A DNA stretch of 64,000 bases, taken from assembly GCA_034423135.1 (NCBI GenBank), contig DAOUJC010000010.1:1-64000 (forward strand). The letters run 5' to 3'. Position numbers and translations under genes: made by a program. Positions within the stretch are counted from its first letter, which is position 1. Each line of letters starts with the position of its first letter. Of this stretch, positions 15,791 to 24,208 are shown piece after piece. The notes beneath the pieces are model-generated. The model was not told where the DNA came from, made no database searches, and saw nothing but the letters and a program-made list of their open reading frames with translations. Origin of the DNA: JAPPHY01 sp034423135 (GTDB lineage: Bacteria > Chloroflexota > Dehalococcoidia > Lucifugimonadales > UBA2985).

Positions 15791-16680
15791 CTGCTTCTCC
15801 TAGCGTATATGTTCCGCAGGGTTATGGCAACTGCGTTCATCATCAGGAGCACCACCAGAAGCACCACGATCCCGGCCGCTGCGTTCTCCTGGAATGCCGG
15901 CAGAGGCCTGCCGATCCAGCTGTATATCTGAACGGGCAGCACAGTGAAGGAGTCGGTGGGTGAACTGGGGACGAAGAGCACGGTTGTATACGCTCCCACC
16001 ACGATTAGAGGAGCCGTCTCGCCTATGGCCCTGGCCAGCGCGAGTATGAATCCGGTCAGTATGGTTGGTACGGCCGCCGGCAGCACCTGGTGCCAGACGG
16101 CCTGCCAGCGCGTGGCACCCAGTGCCATCGCCGCTTCCCGCATTGAGGGAGGCACCGACCGTAGCCCTTCACGGGACGCTACGATGATTATCGGGAGTAT
16201 CAGCAGCGCCAGGGTCAGGGCGCCCGCCAGGATGCTGCGACCCAGGCCCATCCCGTACACGAAAACCGCAAGTCCCAGCAGCCCGTACACAACGGACGGT
16301 ACCCCCGCCAGGTTGTTGATGTTTATCTCGATGGTCCGAGTTATCCAGTTTCGCGTGGCAAACTCCTCCAGGTAAATAGCGGCTCCCACGCCCGTTATGA
16401 TGGCGAAGAGCGCCGTGAACATCATCACCCAGAGAGTTCCGGCCAGCGCGGACTTTGCCCCGGCCTCCTCCGGCTTGTAGGAGGGGAAGCTGTTGATGAA
16501 GTCCAGGCCAAGCACCCCGATGCCGTCCCGCACCACGGTTACCAGCAGTACCGCAAGTACCACCACGCCAAGGAATGAGGCCGACATGGCCAAAGCCACG
16601 AAGGCTATCCCCCTGCCCTTCCGCACGGTCCGGCTCCTGCGTGCGGGTCTTCCCCGGTCGAACGTTATGTTGGGGATCAT
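15784..16680 (-). CDS. pstA: Phosphate ABC transporter permease PstA (298 aa)
   Basis: Six-helix membrane permease of the Pst importer. The EAA loop that docks on PstB reads REAAMALGATRWQAVWHQVLPAA (about 180-202). LARAIGETAPLIVVG is a PstA signature. Starts at ATG 16680, overlapping the pstC stop by 4 nt (ATGA type), and overlaps pstB at its 3' end. Confidence 0.95.
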   Translation of the reverse strand: MIPNITFDRGRPARRSRTVRKGRGIAFVALAMSASFLGVVVLAVLLVTVVRDGIGVLGLDFINSFPSYKPEEAGAKSALAGTLWVMMFTALFAIITGVGAAIYLEEFATRNWITRTIEININNLAGVPSVVYGLLGLAVFVYGMGLGRSILAGALTLALLILPIIIVASREGLRSVPPSMREAAMALGATRWQAVWHQVLPAAVPTILTGFILALARAIGETAPLIVVGAYTTVLFVPSSPTDSFTVLPVQIYSWIGRPLPAFQENAAAGIVVLLVVLLMMNAVAITLRNIYARRSRW

Positions 16681-17600
16681 TCGTATATCTCCCTGAACTT
16701 CGCCAGTACCACCTGGGCCAGGAGGTTCAGCGAGAGGGTGAAGAGGAACAGCATCAGGCCCACCGCAAAAATGCTCTCGTACTCCACCGTGCCCCTTGGC
16801 GTATCGCCGGTTGCAACCTCCATGATGTACGCCGTCATGGTCTGCATGGCCTCCAGCGGGTTCCACGACAGGTTGGAGACTCCGCCCGCCGCGATGGTCA
16901 CAATCATGGTCTCGCCGACTGCCCTGGCGAGTGCCAGCAGCGCGGCTGCCACAATCCCGGACAGCGCCGCAGGCACCACCACCTTCACTGCCACCTGGAA
17001 CTTGTCGGATCCAACGGCATACGCGCCCTCGCGCAGTGACGCGGGTACGGCGCGCATCGCGTCCTCGCTCAGCGAGGCCACCATGGGTATCAGCATTACC
17101 CCCATGGCCATGGCCGCGCCCAGCGCAGTGAAGATTGTCTCCGTATCGAACAGCGGCCTGATTATATGCGGGTTGATGAAGGATATGGCGAAGAACCCGA
17201 ACACCACCGTGGGTATGCCCGCCAGGACCTCCAGCACCGGCTTCACCGTGGACCGTATGCTCTCCGGGGCATACTCGCTCAGGTAGATTGCCGTGAGCAG
17301 CCCCACCGGGAACGCTATGCCGAGCGCCATGAAGGAGATCAGCGCCGTTGCCGAGAGGAGCGGCAGCACGCCGAAGTTCTTTATCGAGAATAGGGGCGTC
17401 CACTCCGTACCGGTGAGAAACTCCACGACCGACACCTCTCGGAAGAACAGGAGCGCTTCCTCCAGCAGCACCAGGACGATGCCCACGGTCGTCACCACTG
17501 AAATCAGGGCGCACGTGAACAGAAACGCGAGGATGGGCGCCTCCCGCATCCTCTGCCGGAGGCGCCTCTTCCTCGAAGACTCGGCGATGATATTCGCCAA
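16677..17600 (-). CDS. pstC: Phosphate ABC transporter permease PstC (307 aa)
   Basis: Partner permease of PstA. An N-terminal basic stretch (RKRRLRQRMRE) precedes six membrane helices. FLTGTEWTPLF is typical of PstC. The EAA loop is SLREGAYAVGSDKFQVAVKVVVPAA, and LARAVGETMIVTIAAG matches the family signature. It begins 1 nt after the pstS stop, and its 3' end overlaps pstA by 4 nt. Confidence 0.95.
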   Translation of the reverse strand: MANIIAESSRKRRLRQRMREAPILAFLFTCALISVVTTVGIVLVLLEEALLFFREVSVVEFLTGTEWTPLFSIKNFGVLPLLSATALISFMALGIAFPVGLLTAIYLSEYAPESIRSTVKPVLEVLAGIPTVVFGFFAISFINPHIIRPLFDTETIFTALGAAMAMGVMLIPMVASLSEDAMRAVPASLREGAYAVGSDKFQVAVKVVVPAALSGIVAAALLALARAVGETMIVTIAAGGVSNLSWNPLEAMQTMTAYIMEVATGDTPRGTVEYESIFAVGLMLFLFTLSLNLLAQVVLAKFREIYE

Positions 17601-17601
17601 C

Positions 17602-19719
17602 CTACTGTGTCCTCTCCAATACCTCGTTGATGGGGGTACCGGCCGCTACGTCCTTGAAGACGGAGCCGGTGATGCGGTTTACCAGCCTGTCCATGCCCCA
17701 CTCGTAGACCTCCTGCGGCAGCGGCACGTAGCCTACCGCGGAGACCAGATTGGGGGCCTGGAGGATAAAGAACCTTACGAAGGCCTCTACCTCCGGCCTC
17801 TCGTCCAGCGTGTCAGCTCGCACGTAGATGAAGATCGGCCTCGCGAGCGGCAGGTAGTTGCCCGCCTCCACGGTTGCGGCCGACGGCTCCACGCACTCAC
17901 CCGTCGCCGGGTTCTCTATTAGCACGCCATTCACCAGCTCCTGGTACTGCGCGTAGTACGCCAGCCCGAAGTAGCCGATGCCTCCCTCAGACCCGTTCAC
18001 TCCCTGCGCAATCAGAGGGTCTTCCTCGGTCGCCAGGTCCATGTCACCACGATGTGCTCCGCCTTCGTCCATGATCGCTTCGGTGAAGTAGTCGAACGTG
18101 CCAGAAGCTGTGGTGGGGCCGTACAACCTCAGATTCACGTCCGGGAACGACGAGTCAACCTGGTTCCAGTTGGTGATTGTTCCCTGTGCCTCAGGCCCGA
18201 ATATCGTGGCCAGCTGTTCGACTGTCAGACACTCGGCCCAGTCGTTGCCGGGATTGACGACTACGGAGAGAGCGTCGAACGCTACCGGTATCTCTATCAC
18301 CTCGATGCCGTTCTCAGCGCACGTGTCAAGCTCGGACTGCTTGGATGGCCTTGAGGCGTCCCACACATCGATCTCGCCGGCGCACATCGCCCGGCCGCCG
18401 GCGCCCGTGCCAGTGGAGGCCACGTTGACCCGCACGCCGGGGATGAAGGCGCTGAACTCCACGGCCATTGCTTCGCTTATGGGGAATACCGTGCTGGAGC
18501 CGGATACCGACACCTCGCCGCTGAGATCCGTTGGGATCATCGCATCCGTACCGGAGCTTGCGGCAGAGCCCTCAGTCCTCTGCAGGACCTCACCGATGGG
18601 CGTACCGGCCGCCACGTCCTTGAACACGGAGCCGGTGATGCGATTGTCAAGCCTGTTGAGCCCCCAGGCGTACACTTCCGCCGGCAGAGGCACGTAGCCC
18701 ACCGCAGTCACCAGCGAAGGCGCCTGATCGATGTAGAACCGCACGAACTCCTCTACCTCCGGCCTCTCGTCCAGCGTATCGGCTCGCACGTAGATGAAGA
18801 TGGGTCTCGCGAGCGGCAGATACGTGCCGGACTCGACCGTCGCAGCCGCGGGCTCCACGCACTGACCGGTCGCGGGGTTCTCTATCAGCACTCCCTTCAC
18901 CAGCTCTCGGTACTGGGCGTAGTACGCAAGTCCGAAGTAGCCGATGCCGCCTTCCGATCCATTCACACCCTGCGCTATCAGGGGGTCTTCCTCGGTCGCC
19001 AGGTCCATGTCTCCCCTGTGCGCGCCGCCCTCGTCCATGATCGCCTCGGTGAAGTAGTCGAACGTACCCGACGCTGTTGTTGGACCGTACAGCCTCAGAT
19101 TCAAGTCCGGGAACGACGAGTCCACCTGGTTCCAGTTGGTGACTGTTCCCTGCGCCTCAGGACCGAATATCGTGGCCAGCTGTTCGACTGTCAGACACTC
19201 GGCCCAGTCGTTGCCGGGGTTCACCACCACCGACAGTGCATCGAACGCCACCGGTATCTCAATCACCTCAATGCCGTTCTCAGCGCACGTGTCAAGCTCG
19301 GACTGCTTGGACGGCCTGGACGCATTCCAGACGTCAGACTCGCCCGCACACATCGCGCGACCGCCGGCGCCCGTGCCGGTGGACGCCACGTTTACCCGCA
19401 CGCCCGACTGCACACCACTGAACTCCACCGCCATCGCCTCACTGATGGGGAACACCGTGCTGGAGCCGGATACCGACACCTCTCCACTCAGATCCGGCAT
19501 CATCATGGACTCTTCAGTGGGAGTCGGCGCAACGGTAGCTTCCATTGCTTCGGTCCCCGTGGCCGCGGGTGGCGGGGTATTGGTTGGCCTCGGTGTGGCC
19601 GTTGGGTCATCGCCGCACGCGGCCATCACGCCCACGACCAGAAGAGCCAACAAAATGGCTCCCGAAAGAGCTCGGAAGCCTGTGTGCCTAATCTTGGTTG
19701 TCCCGGTTGCCAATCTCAT
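17602..19719 (-). CDS. pstS: Double-domain phosphate-binding lipoprotein PstS-PstS (705 aa)
   Basis: High-affinity phosphate-binding protein, about twice the usual length. One signal peptide with lipobox VMAAC (Cys35), a T/P-rich linker (36-75), then two complete PstS domains: about 76-383 and 398-705, offset by exactly 322 residues (966 nt). Each begins DLSGEVSVSGSSTVFPISEAM and holds the phosphate-binding STGTGAGGRAM loop and the GPTTASGTFDYFTEAI loop. The copies differ at only some two dozen positions by my reading. Cys pairs (C-A-G / T-C-A-E-N-G / A-E-C-L / GxCVEP) recur in both. The domains are joined by a 14-residue Ser/Ala-rich spacer. First gene of pstSCAB-phoU-aquaporin, with a Pho box array 42 nt upstream. 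A misassembly of two separate genes is unlikely because the junction is in frame, but it is possible. Confidence 0.93.
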   Translation of the reverse strand: MRLATGTTKIRHTGFRALSGAILLALLVVGVMAACGDDPTATPRPTNTPPPAATGTEAMEATVAPTPTEESMMMPDLSGEVSVSGSSTVFPISEAMAVEFSGVQSGVRVNVASTGTGAGGRAMCAGESDVWNASRPSKQSELDTCAENGIEVIEIPVAFDALSVVVNPGNDWAECLTVEQLATIFGPEAQGTVTNWNQVDSSFPDLNLRLYGPTTASGTFDYFTEAIMDEGGAHRGDMDLATEEDPLIAQGVNGSEGGIGYFGLAYYAQYRELVKGVLIENPATGQCVEPAAATVESGTYLPLARPIFIYVRADTLDERPEVEEFVRFYIDQAPSLVTAVGYVPLPAEVYAWGLNRLDNRITGSVFKDVAAGTPIGEVLQRTEGSAASSGTDAMIPTDLSGEVSVSGSSTVFPISEAMAVEFSAFIPGVRVNVASTGTGAGGRAMCAGEIDVWDASRPSKQSELDTCAENGIEVIEIPVAFDALSVVVNPGNDWAECLTVEQLATIFGPEAQGTITNWNQVDSSFPDVNLRLYGPTTASGTFDYFTEAIMDEGGAHRGDMDLATEEDPLIAQGVNGSEGGIGYFGLAYYAQYQELVNGVLIENPATGECVEPSAATVEAGNYLPLARPIFIYVRADTLDERPEVEAFVRFFILQAPNLVSAVGYVPLPQEVYEWGMDRLVNRITGSVFKDVAAGTPINEVLERTQ

Positions 19720-19745
19720 CTCTCGTTTCTCGAACCTCCATCCAG

Positions 19746-19798
19746 TTTATGAACGCTCCGTTAACGGGCCATTAACCTGTCTTTAAGCAACCGTTAAG
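19746..19798 (-). promoter_or_regulatory. Pho box array 1 and promoter of the pst operon
   Basis: Four TTAA-core units at exactly 11-nt spacing (plus-strand positions 19761, 19772, 19783, 19794: TTAAC, TTAAC, TTAAG, TTAAG). Read on the minus strand the unit is close to (C/G)TTAANG. A -10-like CATAAA (19746-19751 on the plus strand as TTTATG) follows the last unit by 9-10 nt, the geometry of PhoB/PhoP-activated promoters in which the boxes replace the -35. The pstS start is about 27 nt further on. Confidence 0.85.
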
Positions 19799-19804
19799 CG
19801 AGCG

Positions 19805-20107
19805 CTAGAGCGGATCCAGGTACTTGGGGTAGTAGTGCCACTCCCTCACACCATCGCCGCATTGGGGGCATCTCCAGAAGCGGACCGCTTCGACACGGGC
19901 CGGGTCGTCCTCCCTGCAGATCAGGTCCCCGCACAGCTCCATGTTGGTCCTGCAGGGACGGCAGAACTTTGGCCTTGGAAACCCCGGCGCAAGCAGCCCC
20001 AGCACCTGAAGGGCCGCCCTCCACAGGCGTTCCCCAAGCGACTCGCGTCTGACGTGGGGAAACATCTGCTCCTCCGGCGCTGCGGTGGGGATGTTGGACA
20101 TAGGCAT
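19805..20107 (-). CDS. Small zinc-ribbon-like protein under Pho control (100 aa)
   Basis: Start chosen at 20107 (MPMSNIPTAAPEE), preceded by AAGGAAGGAG at about 4 nt; a longer frame reaches 20164 but lacks a ribosome site. The first 50 residues are helical (ESLGERLWRAALQVLGLLAPGF). Then come C-R-P-C and C-G-D-L-I-C, and near the end C-P-Q-C, giving a probable zinc ribbon, with a WHYYPKYL tail. I recognise no family. It stands alone between the pst operon and Pho box array 2, which lies about 65 nt upstream, so it should be induced by phosphate starvation. It could be a regulator or adaptor of the Pho response; function unknown. Confidence 0.65.
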   Translation of the reverse strand: MPMSNIPTAAPEEQMFPHVRRESLGERLWRAALQVLGLLAPGFPRPKFCRPCRTNMELCGDLICREDDPARVEAVRFWRCPQCGDGVREWHYYPKYLDPL

Positions 20108-20158
20108 CGGCTCCTTCCTTATACTCAAGTTGTTTGTTCCGTTATTCACAATCGACGG

Positions 20159-20209
20159 TAGCACTGGCGGGTTAACGGGCGTTTATGCATCGCTTAAGGT
20201 TGCTTTAAG
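20159..20209 (-). promoter_or_regulatory. Pho box array 2, upstream of the 100-aa zinc protein
   Basis: Four units at exact 11-nt spacing: 20172 TTAAC, 20183 TTATG, 20194 TTAAG, 20205 TTAAG (plus-strand reading). The second unit is degenerate. The same orientation and order as array 1. A weak TGCTAC-like -10 (20159-20164) lies on the minus-strand downstream side. Confidence 0.78.
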
Positions 20210-20389
20210 GCTCTGGGCGGCCCGTTCGACCGGCATTGGTTCGACCATCACCCGGCTTTCGATTGGTGGCAGGGGAGGAGCGGATTTGCAATGGAGGGGA
20301 AACGCCCCTCCCTGCCACGTGGAACAAGGGTCAGGGTACTCTCCCTCGAACGGTTCCCCCTACGCCTTGCTGTTGGAGTCATCAACCAC
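20210..20389. other. Non-coding region with strong imperfect hairpin between Pho box arrays 2 and 3
   Basis: No gene longer than about 44 codons. A long stem-loop spans 20266-20318: GTGGCAGGG pairs with CCCTGCCAC, and inside it GGAGGGG (20293-20299) can pair with CCCCTCC (20305-20311), giving alternative folds. A CCACGTGG palindrome is adjacent. It could be a structured RNA transcribed from array 3, or a dispersed repeat. Confidence 0.4.
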
Positions 20390-20444
20390 AGCATAGCCCA
20401 CCGAAGTTAACAGCGCTTTAGAGCAGCGTTAAGCGACGGTTAGG
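20390..20444 (-). promoter_or_regulatory. Pho box array 3 with -10, no gene directly downstream
   Basis: Four units at exact 11-nt spacing: 20407 TTAAC, 20418 TTAGA, 20429 TTAAG, 20440 TTAGG (plus-strand reading). A minus-strand TATGCT -10 sits at 20390-20395, the same offset as in array 1. Transcription would run leftwards into about 280 nt without an obvious gene before the 100-aa zinc protein. Confidence 0.7.
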
Positions 20445-20627
20445 GGTTGTTGAAGGCGCCGAATGAGTCGCTCAAAGAGCGCCGCGTAGGCGTGTAGCCA
20501 CGCGTGCATCTTGAGAGAGTCGACCTCGCCCCGGCTTCCCGGTCCGGTGCGAGGGCGCAGGCCGCACGCCGTCTAGTGCGGGCCAGTCGAGTAGAAACAG
20601 GAATCTCGGGGTCTGACTATTGTGCCC
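20445..20627. other. Short intergenic region downstream of phoR
   Basis: Nothing coding is seen. It separates the phoR 3' end from Pho box array 3. No clear terminator with a U-tract was found. Confidence 0.35.
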
Positions 20628-22391
20628 CTACGTCGCGCGCGGAAGCGTGAAGGTGAAGGCGCTGCCCTCTCCCTCCCGGCTCTGCACTGCAACCTCTGAA
20701 CCGTGCGCCTGCACTATGTGCTTGACGATGGCGAGCCCCAACCCCGTGCCGCCGCCCTGCCGCGACCGGTCCGCCTTGTAGAAGCGCTCGAAAATGTGTG
20801 GCAAGTGGTCCTCGGAAATGCCCACGCCGCTGTCTCTCACCCCGACCCGGATCATCTCGTGCTCCGGGTACGCCGATAGCGTCACCGAGCCGGTGCCGGG
20901 CGTGAACTTCAGCGCATTGTCCAGAAGGTTGATCAGCACCTGCCGTAGCCTCTCCTCGTCCCCGACCGCGCGCGGCAACCGCTCCGGCACAATCACCTCC
21001 ACCCTCACGTTCTTGTAGTCGGCTCTTTCCTGGAAGCTCTCCTTGACCTCGGTCATCAGCAGCCGCAGGTCAAGAGTGTTCAGCGAAAGCAGCCCCTGCC
21101 GGCTGTCCAGCCTGGCCAGGTCGAGCAGGTCTTCGATAAGCCTGCTCATCCGGTCGACCTCCCAGTTGATGCGGCGTACGAAGTCCCTGGCAACCTCCGC
21201 CTCCTCAAGCGCGCCGTTGTCGAGCGTCTCCACGATGGCCTTCACTGAAGCCAGGGGACTCCGCAGCTCGTGCGATACGTTTGTGACGAACTCCCTGCGA
21301 GTGGTCTCCACCTGGTGCATCCTTGTGAGATCATGAATGGTCAGCAGCACCCACGTAGCCCCACCTTCCACTATTGGCGTGGCGGTTGCGCTGAGGAAGC
21401 GGACAGGTTGAAACAGCTCCACCTCGCCGTGCTGCTGCTCCCGGGTTTCCAGGCAAGCGGCCACGAGCCGGTTCAGGTCGGAGTCGCGCACAACCTCCGG
21501 GAAGATCTTGCCGATTGGGTCAGGCTCGCGCACGCCCAGCATCTCCAGGCCCGCGCTGTTGACCAGCTCGGTGCGCTCCTCCGGCCCGATGAGCGCCACG
21601 CCGTCCGCCATGGTGTCCAGCACGGCCGAGAGCTTGTCGCGCTCGCCGGACAGCTCCTGCACCATGCTCCTGAGAGCCTCGGCCATGCTGTTGAAGGCGT
21701 CCGCAAGCTCGCGCGTCTCGTCCTGAGCCAGCGCCTCCACGTGATGGTCGAGATCGCCGAGGGCGACCTGGCGCGCAGCCTCGGTCACGCTGCGCACAGA
21801 GCGCGCGGTTCGCCTGGCCAGGTAGTAGCCCAACGCCAGCGACAACGCCGACACGACGATGGCGGATACGACGATTGTGGCGATTATGCGGTTGACGCTG
21901 GACTGGATCGCGGACGTGGGTATCGCCACCCTCGCAACCCCGACCAGCTCCCCATCGGCCCGGATGGGAGCAGCGGTGTACAGCAACTCCTCACCCAGCG
22001 CGGCGCTCACGCGGGTGCTCCAGCTGATGCCGCCCGCAAGCGCCTCTCTCACCTCAGGGCGCTGGCCTTGATTCTGGAGATCCTCCGGCGACTGCCACGT
22101 ATCCGCCAGCACCTCGCCGTCGCTGTCGATGACGGTGACACGGGCGTCTATGAGGCTGCCGACGCGTTCGCCCGCATCGCGCAGGTCGTCCACGTCCGCC
22201 CCCGCGTCGAAGAGCGGCGCCAGGCTCTCGGCCGCCAGGACGGCCTCCCGCTCCAGCCGCTGCTCAACGCTGGCGATGTGCGTGTCGCGCACAAAGTCGA
22301 CAAGGTAGATGCTCACCGCACCCATGGAGACTATGATGAGTACGGTGTAGGAGAGTACGATGCGCCACTGGAGACTGTGCAGGAGGTTCAT
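20628..22391 (-). CDS. phoR: Phosphate sensor histidine kinase PhoR (587 aa)
   Basis: Membrane kinase: TM1 about 11-31, an extracytoplasmic domain about 32-165 with a VTVIDSDGEVLADT strand set (Cache/PAS-like), TM2 about 168-190, HAMP about 191-243, PAS about 255-355, a dimerisation/phosphoacceptor helix with H374 in FVTNVSHELRSPL, and an ATPase domain with LINLLDNALKFTP (N-box), VRDSGVGIS (G1), FERFYKADRSRQGGGTGLGLAI (F/G2). The large sensor domain is more elaborate than E. coli PhoR and resembles PhoR of Gram-positives. It overlaps phoB by 4 nt. Confidence 0.93.
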   Translation of the reverse strand: MNLLHSLQWRIVLSYTVLIIVSMGAVSIYLVDFVRDTHIASVEQRLEREAVLAAESLAPLFDAGADVDDLRDAGERVGSLIDARVTVIDSDGEVLADTWQSPEDLQNQGQRPEVREALAGGISWSTRVSAALGEELLYTAAPIRADGELVGVARVAIPTSAIQSSVNRIIATIVVSAIVVSALSLALGYYLARRTARSVRSVTEAARQVALGDLDHHVEALAQDETRELADAFNSMAEALRSMVQELSGERDKLSAVLDTMADGVALIGPEERTELVNSAGLEMLGVREPDPIGKIFPEVVRDSDLNRLVAACLETREQQHGEVELFQPVRFLSATATPIVEGGATWVLLTIHDLTRMHQVETTRREFVTNVSHELRSPLASVKAIVETLDNGALEEAEVARDFVRRINWEVDRMSRLIEDLLDLARLDSRQGLLSLNTLDLRLLMTEVKESFQERADYKNVRVEVIVPERLPRAVGDEERLRQVLINLLDNALKFTPGTGSVTLSAYPEHEMIRVGVRDSGVGISEDHLPHIFERFYKADRSRQGGGTGLGLAIVKHIVQAHGSEVAVQSREGEGSAFTFTLPRAT

Positions 22392-23086
22392 GCTTCGAAC
22401 CGGTAGCCCACGCCCCTGATGGTGATTATCTTCCTGGGATGCCCGGGCTCAGCCTCAATCTTCTCTCGGAGCCAGCGCACGTGCACGTCCACCGTGCGGC
22501 TGTCGCCTATGTAGTCGTAACCCCAGAGACGCTCGAGAATCTGGTCTCTTGTGAATGCGCGACCCTTGTTGGACACCAGCAGCGCCAGCAGCTCGAACTC
22601 TCTGGGCTTGAGGTCGAGCGGGTTGCCGGCCACCTTGGCCGTGTGGCCCGTGAGGTCGATCTCAATGTCGCCCGCTCTCAGCACGGTGTTTCCGGCGGCC
22701 TGTTCCGACTGCGCACCCATCGCAGAGCGGCGAAGCATTGCGCGCACCCGCGCCAGCAGCTCCCTCATGCTGAAGGGCTTGGGCACGTAATCGTCGGCGC
22801 CCAGCTCCAAGCCTACCACCCGGTCGATCTCCTCGCCCTTGGCCGTGAGCATGAGGATTGGAGTGAGGGTCTCCCGGCGGAGGATGCGGCAGACCTCAAG
22901 GCCGTCCAGCCTTGGGAGCATGACGTCCAGGATGACCAGGTCCGGCACACCTTCCCTCGCCTGCTGAAGGCCCGCCTCGCCGTCCGTTGCGGTAAGTACG
23001 GAGTAGCCCTCTCGCTCCAGGCTGTACCTCAGGGCCTCGAGAAGGTTCTCCTCGTCCTCGATTATCAGGACCTTCTGTTCAGGCAA
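22388..23086 (-). CDS. phoB: Phosphate response regulator PhoB/PhoP, OmpR family (232 aa)
   Basis: Receiver domain with acidic pocket E10/D11, phosphoacceptor D54 (VILDVMLPRLDG) and conserved Lys in MLTAKGEE, followed by a winged-helix DNA-binding domain (KPREFELLALLVSNKGRAFTRDQILERLWGYDYIGDSRTVDVHVRWLREKIE region, about 160-215). It forms phoB-phoR with a 4-nt overlap. No Pho box is visible upstream of it; the tRNA-Pro gene begins 20 nt away. It is the expected reader of the three Pho box arrays. Confidence 0.93.
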   Translation of the reverse strand: MPEQKVLIIEDEENLLEALRYSLEREGYSVLTATDGEAGLQQAREGVPDLVILDVMLPRLDGLEVCRILRRETLTPILMLTAKGEEIDRVVGLELGADDYVPKPFSMRELLARVRAMLRRSAMGAQSEQAAGNTVLRAGDIEIDLTGHTAKVAGNPLDLKPREFELLALLVSNKGRAFTRDQILERLWGYDYIGDSRTVDVHVRWLREKIEAEPGHPRKIITIRGVGYRFEA

Positions 23087-23107
23087 GGCGTTACTCAGCG
23101 AATGGGG

Positions 23108-23183
23108 TGGTCGGGGCGACTGGACTTGAACCAGCGACCTCCACGTCCCGAACGTGGCGCGCTTCCGACTGCGCTACGCCCCG
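23108..23183 (-). tRNA. tRNA-Pro (CGG)
   Basis: Acceptor CGGGGCG pairs CGCCCCG; anticodon loop TTCGGGA gives CGG; T-loop GGTTCAAGTCC; discriminator A; CCA encoded (23108-23110 on the plus strand as TGG). Confidence 0.93.
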
Positions 23184-23200
23184 ACGCCTCCATTATACGC

Positions 23201-24166
23201 TCACTTGGCGGCGGATTCCACGCCCTCCGCGTGAGACTTGGATCTCGCTTTGTCATCGGCCGCCTCCGGGAGCGGCACGGTGACGCCATACATGTCTCGC
23301 AGAACATCCAGGAAGGCCTGAACTCCGGCGCCGTAGTGCTGTGCCTGGCGCACCATCACCGCCGTGGGCAGCGATATGGAGTGGCCCTCCCTCAGCGACA
23401 CCACCCGCAGGCTGCCCCGCTCAAGCTCGTGGCGCATGCTGCTCCTGGGCAGGAACGATATGCCGATGCCCAGCTCAACCATGTGCTTTGTCGCCTCTAT
23501 GCTGTCCAGCGTCATCTCGACCCTGGGCGAGATGCCCGCCTCGCGGCACACCTGCCCGATGAGCACGAAGTAGGTTGAGTCCCTGTCGTACAGGATGAGC
23601 GGCTCGCGAGCGACGTCGTAGATGCTGGCCTCGCCGGCCACGGCGAATGGATGGCTCGGCGAGGTGACCAGGCAAATGTCCTCGTCATACAGGTGTATGG
23701 TGACAACGTCCGGGTCCGTCAGCACGCGGCACAGCCCCACCTGCGCTTCCTCATCGGCGACCATGCGCAGCACGTCCGACGACCGGCCGACGCTGATGTG
23801 CACCTTGATATCGGGGTACCTCCGCCGGAACCGGTCCAGTATGGTGGGCAGGGTGTACGTGCCTATGGCCCTGGCCGACGCTATCTGCAGCACGCCGCCG
23901 GACGCCCCGCGTGTCGTGTCGATTACCTCGCGTCCCTGCCGCAGCGCCTCGATCGCCCGCTCAGTGTACGGGCGGAACGCTCTGCCCCACTCAGTCAGCC
24001 GCACGCCGCGCCCCATGCGGTGGAAGAGCGGCACGCCCAGCTCCACCTCCAGCGCGTGCACCCTCGCGCTCAGCGACGGCTGCGAAAGGAACAGGGTCTC
24101 CGCGGCGCGGCGGAAACTGCCGCGATCCGCCGCCGCCAGGAACGCCTCCAACTGTGCTAATTCCAT
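23201..24166 (-). CDS. LysR-family transcriptional regulator (321 aa)
   Basis: N-terminal winged helix-turn-helix with the classic LysR pattern (LEAFLAAADRGSFRRAAETLFLSQPSLSARVHALE region, about residues 6-40), then the two-lobed substrate-binding domain (about 90-295). A C-terminal charged tail (DDKARSKSHAEG) is extra. Adjacent genes are tRNA-Pro and an AT-richer orphan, so the regulated target is not obvious; isocitrate lyase, 0.8 kb away, is one candidate. The effector is unknown. Confidence 0.9.
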   Translation of the reverse strand: MELAQLEAFLAAADRGSFRRAAETLFLSQPSLSARVHALEVELGVPLFHRMGRGVRLTEWGRAFRPYTERAIEALRQGREVIDTTRGASGGVLQIASARAIGTYTLPTILDRFRRRYPDIKVHISVGRSSDVLRMVADEEAQVGLCRVLTDPDVVTIHLYDEDICLVTSPSHPFAVAGEASIYDVAREPLILYDRDSTYFVLIGQVCREAGISPRVEMTLDSIEATKHMVELGIGISFLPRSSMRHELERGSLRVVSLREGHSISLPTAVMVRQAQHYGAGVQAFLDVLRDMYGVTVPLPEAADDKARSKSHAEGVESAAK

Positions 24167-24208
24167 GGGTCTCTCATTCCTTCCTTCTCTTGGTGAGTAG
24201 GATATCGG

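Noticed and set aside
20240..20390. 44-codon minus-strand frame (MTPTARRRGNRS...) after array 3
   Set aside because: No ribosome site and no sensible composition; treated as non-coding.
20628..23086. Pho box in front of phoB
   Set aside because: No TTAA-core direct repeat occurs in the short phoB/tRNA-Pro gap.
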